DNA from: Pseudomonadota bacterium | Lineage (GTDB): Bacteria; Myxococcota; Myxococcia; Myxococcales; Anaeromyxobacteraceae | Length of the DNA: 40,453 nucleotides | Assembly: GCA_023428085.1 (NCBI GenBank) | Contig: JAEYZK010000197.1 | Span: forward strand, 1-40,453 | Direction: 5' to 3' | Part shown: positions 40,153 through 40,453 of the stretch, in pieces | Layout of the letters: the number at the start of each line of letters is the position of its first letter | Position numbering within the stretch: position 1 is the first letter of the stretch | Program-made: the position numbers and the translations under genes | Notes under the pieces: model-generated | Told to the model about the DNA's origin: nothing | The model's database searches: none | Seen by the model: only the letters and a program-made list of their open reading frames with translations

Positions 40153-40453
40153 CTGGCACCTCGCTGCCGCGCTGCTTCAGCATGCGGAGAATCATCCCGG
40201 CCTTCTCCTCGGGGGGAATCGACGGCGAGCGCAGGATGGCGCCGCTCCAGGCCATGGCGGGGGTGTCCTCGAAGCCGGGGCCCTTCACGACGACGAGGTC
40301 GGTGAGCAGGGTGACGCTCTTCGGGTCCTGGATGCCGTGGCGCTCGGCGGTGGCGGCGCCCTCCTTGACGAGCGCGAGCGCCGCGGTGGGGGAGAGGGCG
40401 CGCATCCTTTCGGGGAACACGCGTCGAAGGTGCGCGAGCATGCGGTCCTCGGG
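40136..40453 (-). CDS. Partial protein of a family found at vgrG/effector loci
   Basis: The last 105 residues of a gene whose start lies beyond the right edge. The sequence LRRVFPERMRALSPTAALAL, then ATAERHGIQDPKSVTLLTDL and GFEDTPAMAWSGAILRSPS, fits a pattern I recall from small helical proteins encoded beside vgrG, PAAR and effector genes (FP...L, A..YGI..E.DV..L..L, FD.DP..PW). The match is from memory and was not searched. It overlaps the following gene by 17 bases, implying co-translation. Confidence 0.6.
   Translation of the reverse strand, partial: PEDRMLAHLRRVFPERMRALSPTAALALVKEGAATAERHGIQDPKSVTLLTDLVVVKGPGFEDTPAMAWSGAILRSPSIPPEEKAGMILRMLKQRGSEVPDASNR

Noticed and set aside
37258..40305. 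Very long plus-strand open frame opposite the zincin cluster
   Set aside because: Its composition (Arg/Val/Gly/Leu with periodic codons) is that of a GC-rich antisense shadow, and the minus strand encodes recognisable domains with proper spacing and stops.
1..40453. CRISPR arrays, insertion sequences, rRNA genes
   Set aside because: No regular spacer-repeat array, no transposase with terminal repeats and no rRNA segment was seen; only the palindromic elements listed above.

Overview
The window reads as chromosomal DNA of a myxobacterium (Myxococcota): very GC-rich, densely coded, with dnaA/gyrB/recF/dnaN on one side and parA-parB-bactofilin on the other side of a replication-origin neighbourhood. 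The left part, to about 16.9 kb, looks Anaeromyxobacter-like. Leucine is written mostly CTC, there is an EtfAB:quinone-oxidoreductase-like membrane Fe-S protein, and intergenic hairpin repeats carry the core GAGCCTGTCGA. From about 17.0 kb rightward the codon use (CTG-rich) and the gene content (parB starting MVKADAQKRALGRGL, a BacM-type bactofilin, ergothioneine genes) look like the Myxococcus/Corallococcus group. The change falls inside parA. It may be a real recombination or an assembly join, and the sequence alone cannot decide between them.

Layout. 0.3-5.1 kb: EMO-like Fe-S membrane oxidoreductase, a Cys-cluster protein, an archaemetzincin-like protein that has lost its catalytic Glu, tRNA-Gln and fabH. 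5.2-11.8 kb: minus-strand replication block dnaA-dnaN-recF-gyrB. 12.1-15.9 kb: plus-strand operon rpmH-rnpA-yidD-yidC-jag-(73-aa protein)-rsmG. 15.9-16.4 kb: long inverted repeat and two parS sites. 16.4-19.2 kb: parA, parB, bactofilin, lipoprotein. 19.4-24.1 kb: small membrane protein, convergent egtB-egtD (ergothioneine), a 65-aa protein, a four-helix membrane protein and an XRE regulator. 24.1-32.4 kb: two paralogous secreted proteins of about 950 aa (CxxCH heme motif, terpenoid-cyclase-like toroid, Ig-like repeats, DADGDG loop) on either side of a ClC-CBS channel/antiporter and its small membrane partner, all on the minus strand. 32.6-35.4 kb: ornithine-cyclodeaminase-family enzyme divergent from a DUF1152 protein across a TATATA palindrome, then a DUF4326 protein and a coiled-coil lipoprotein. 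35.5-40.45 kb: a tight minus-strand cluster of a partial protein resembling small proteins of vgrG/effector loci, a beta-sandwich protein with a 12-residue repeat tail, a large HEIGHNLGH zincin, an unknown protein and a membrane-anchored methyltransferase.

The least-described pieces are the heme/cyclase-fold/Ig protein pair around the ClC channel and the zincin cluster at the right end. All functions are inferred from sequence patterns read by eye; no database search was run.
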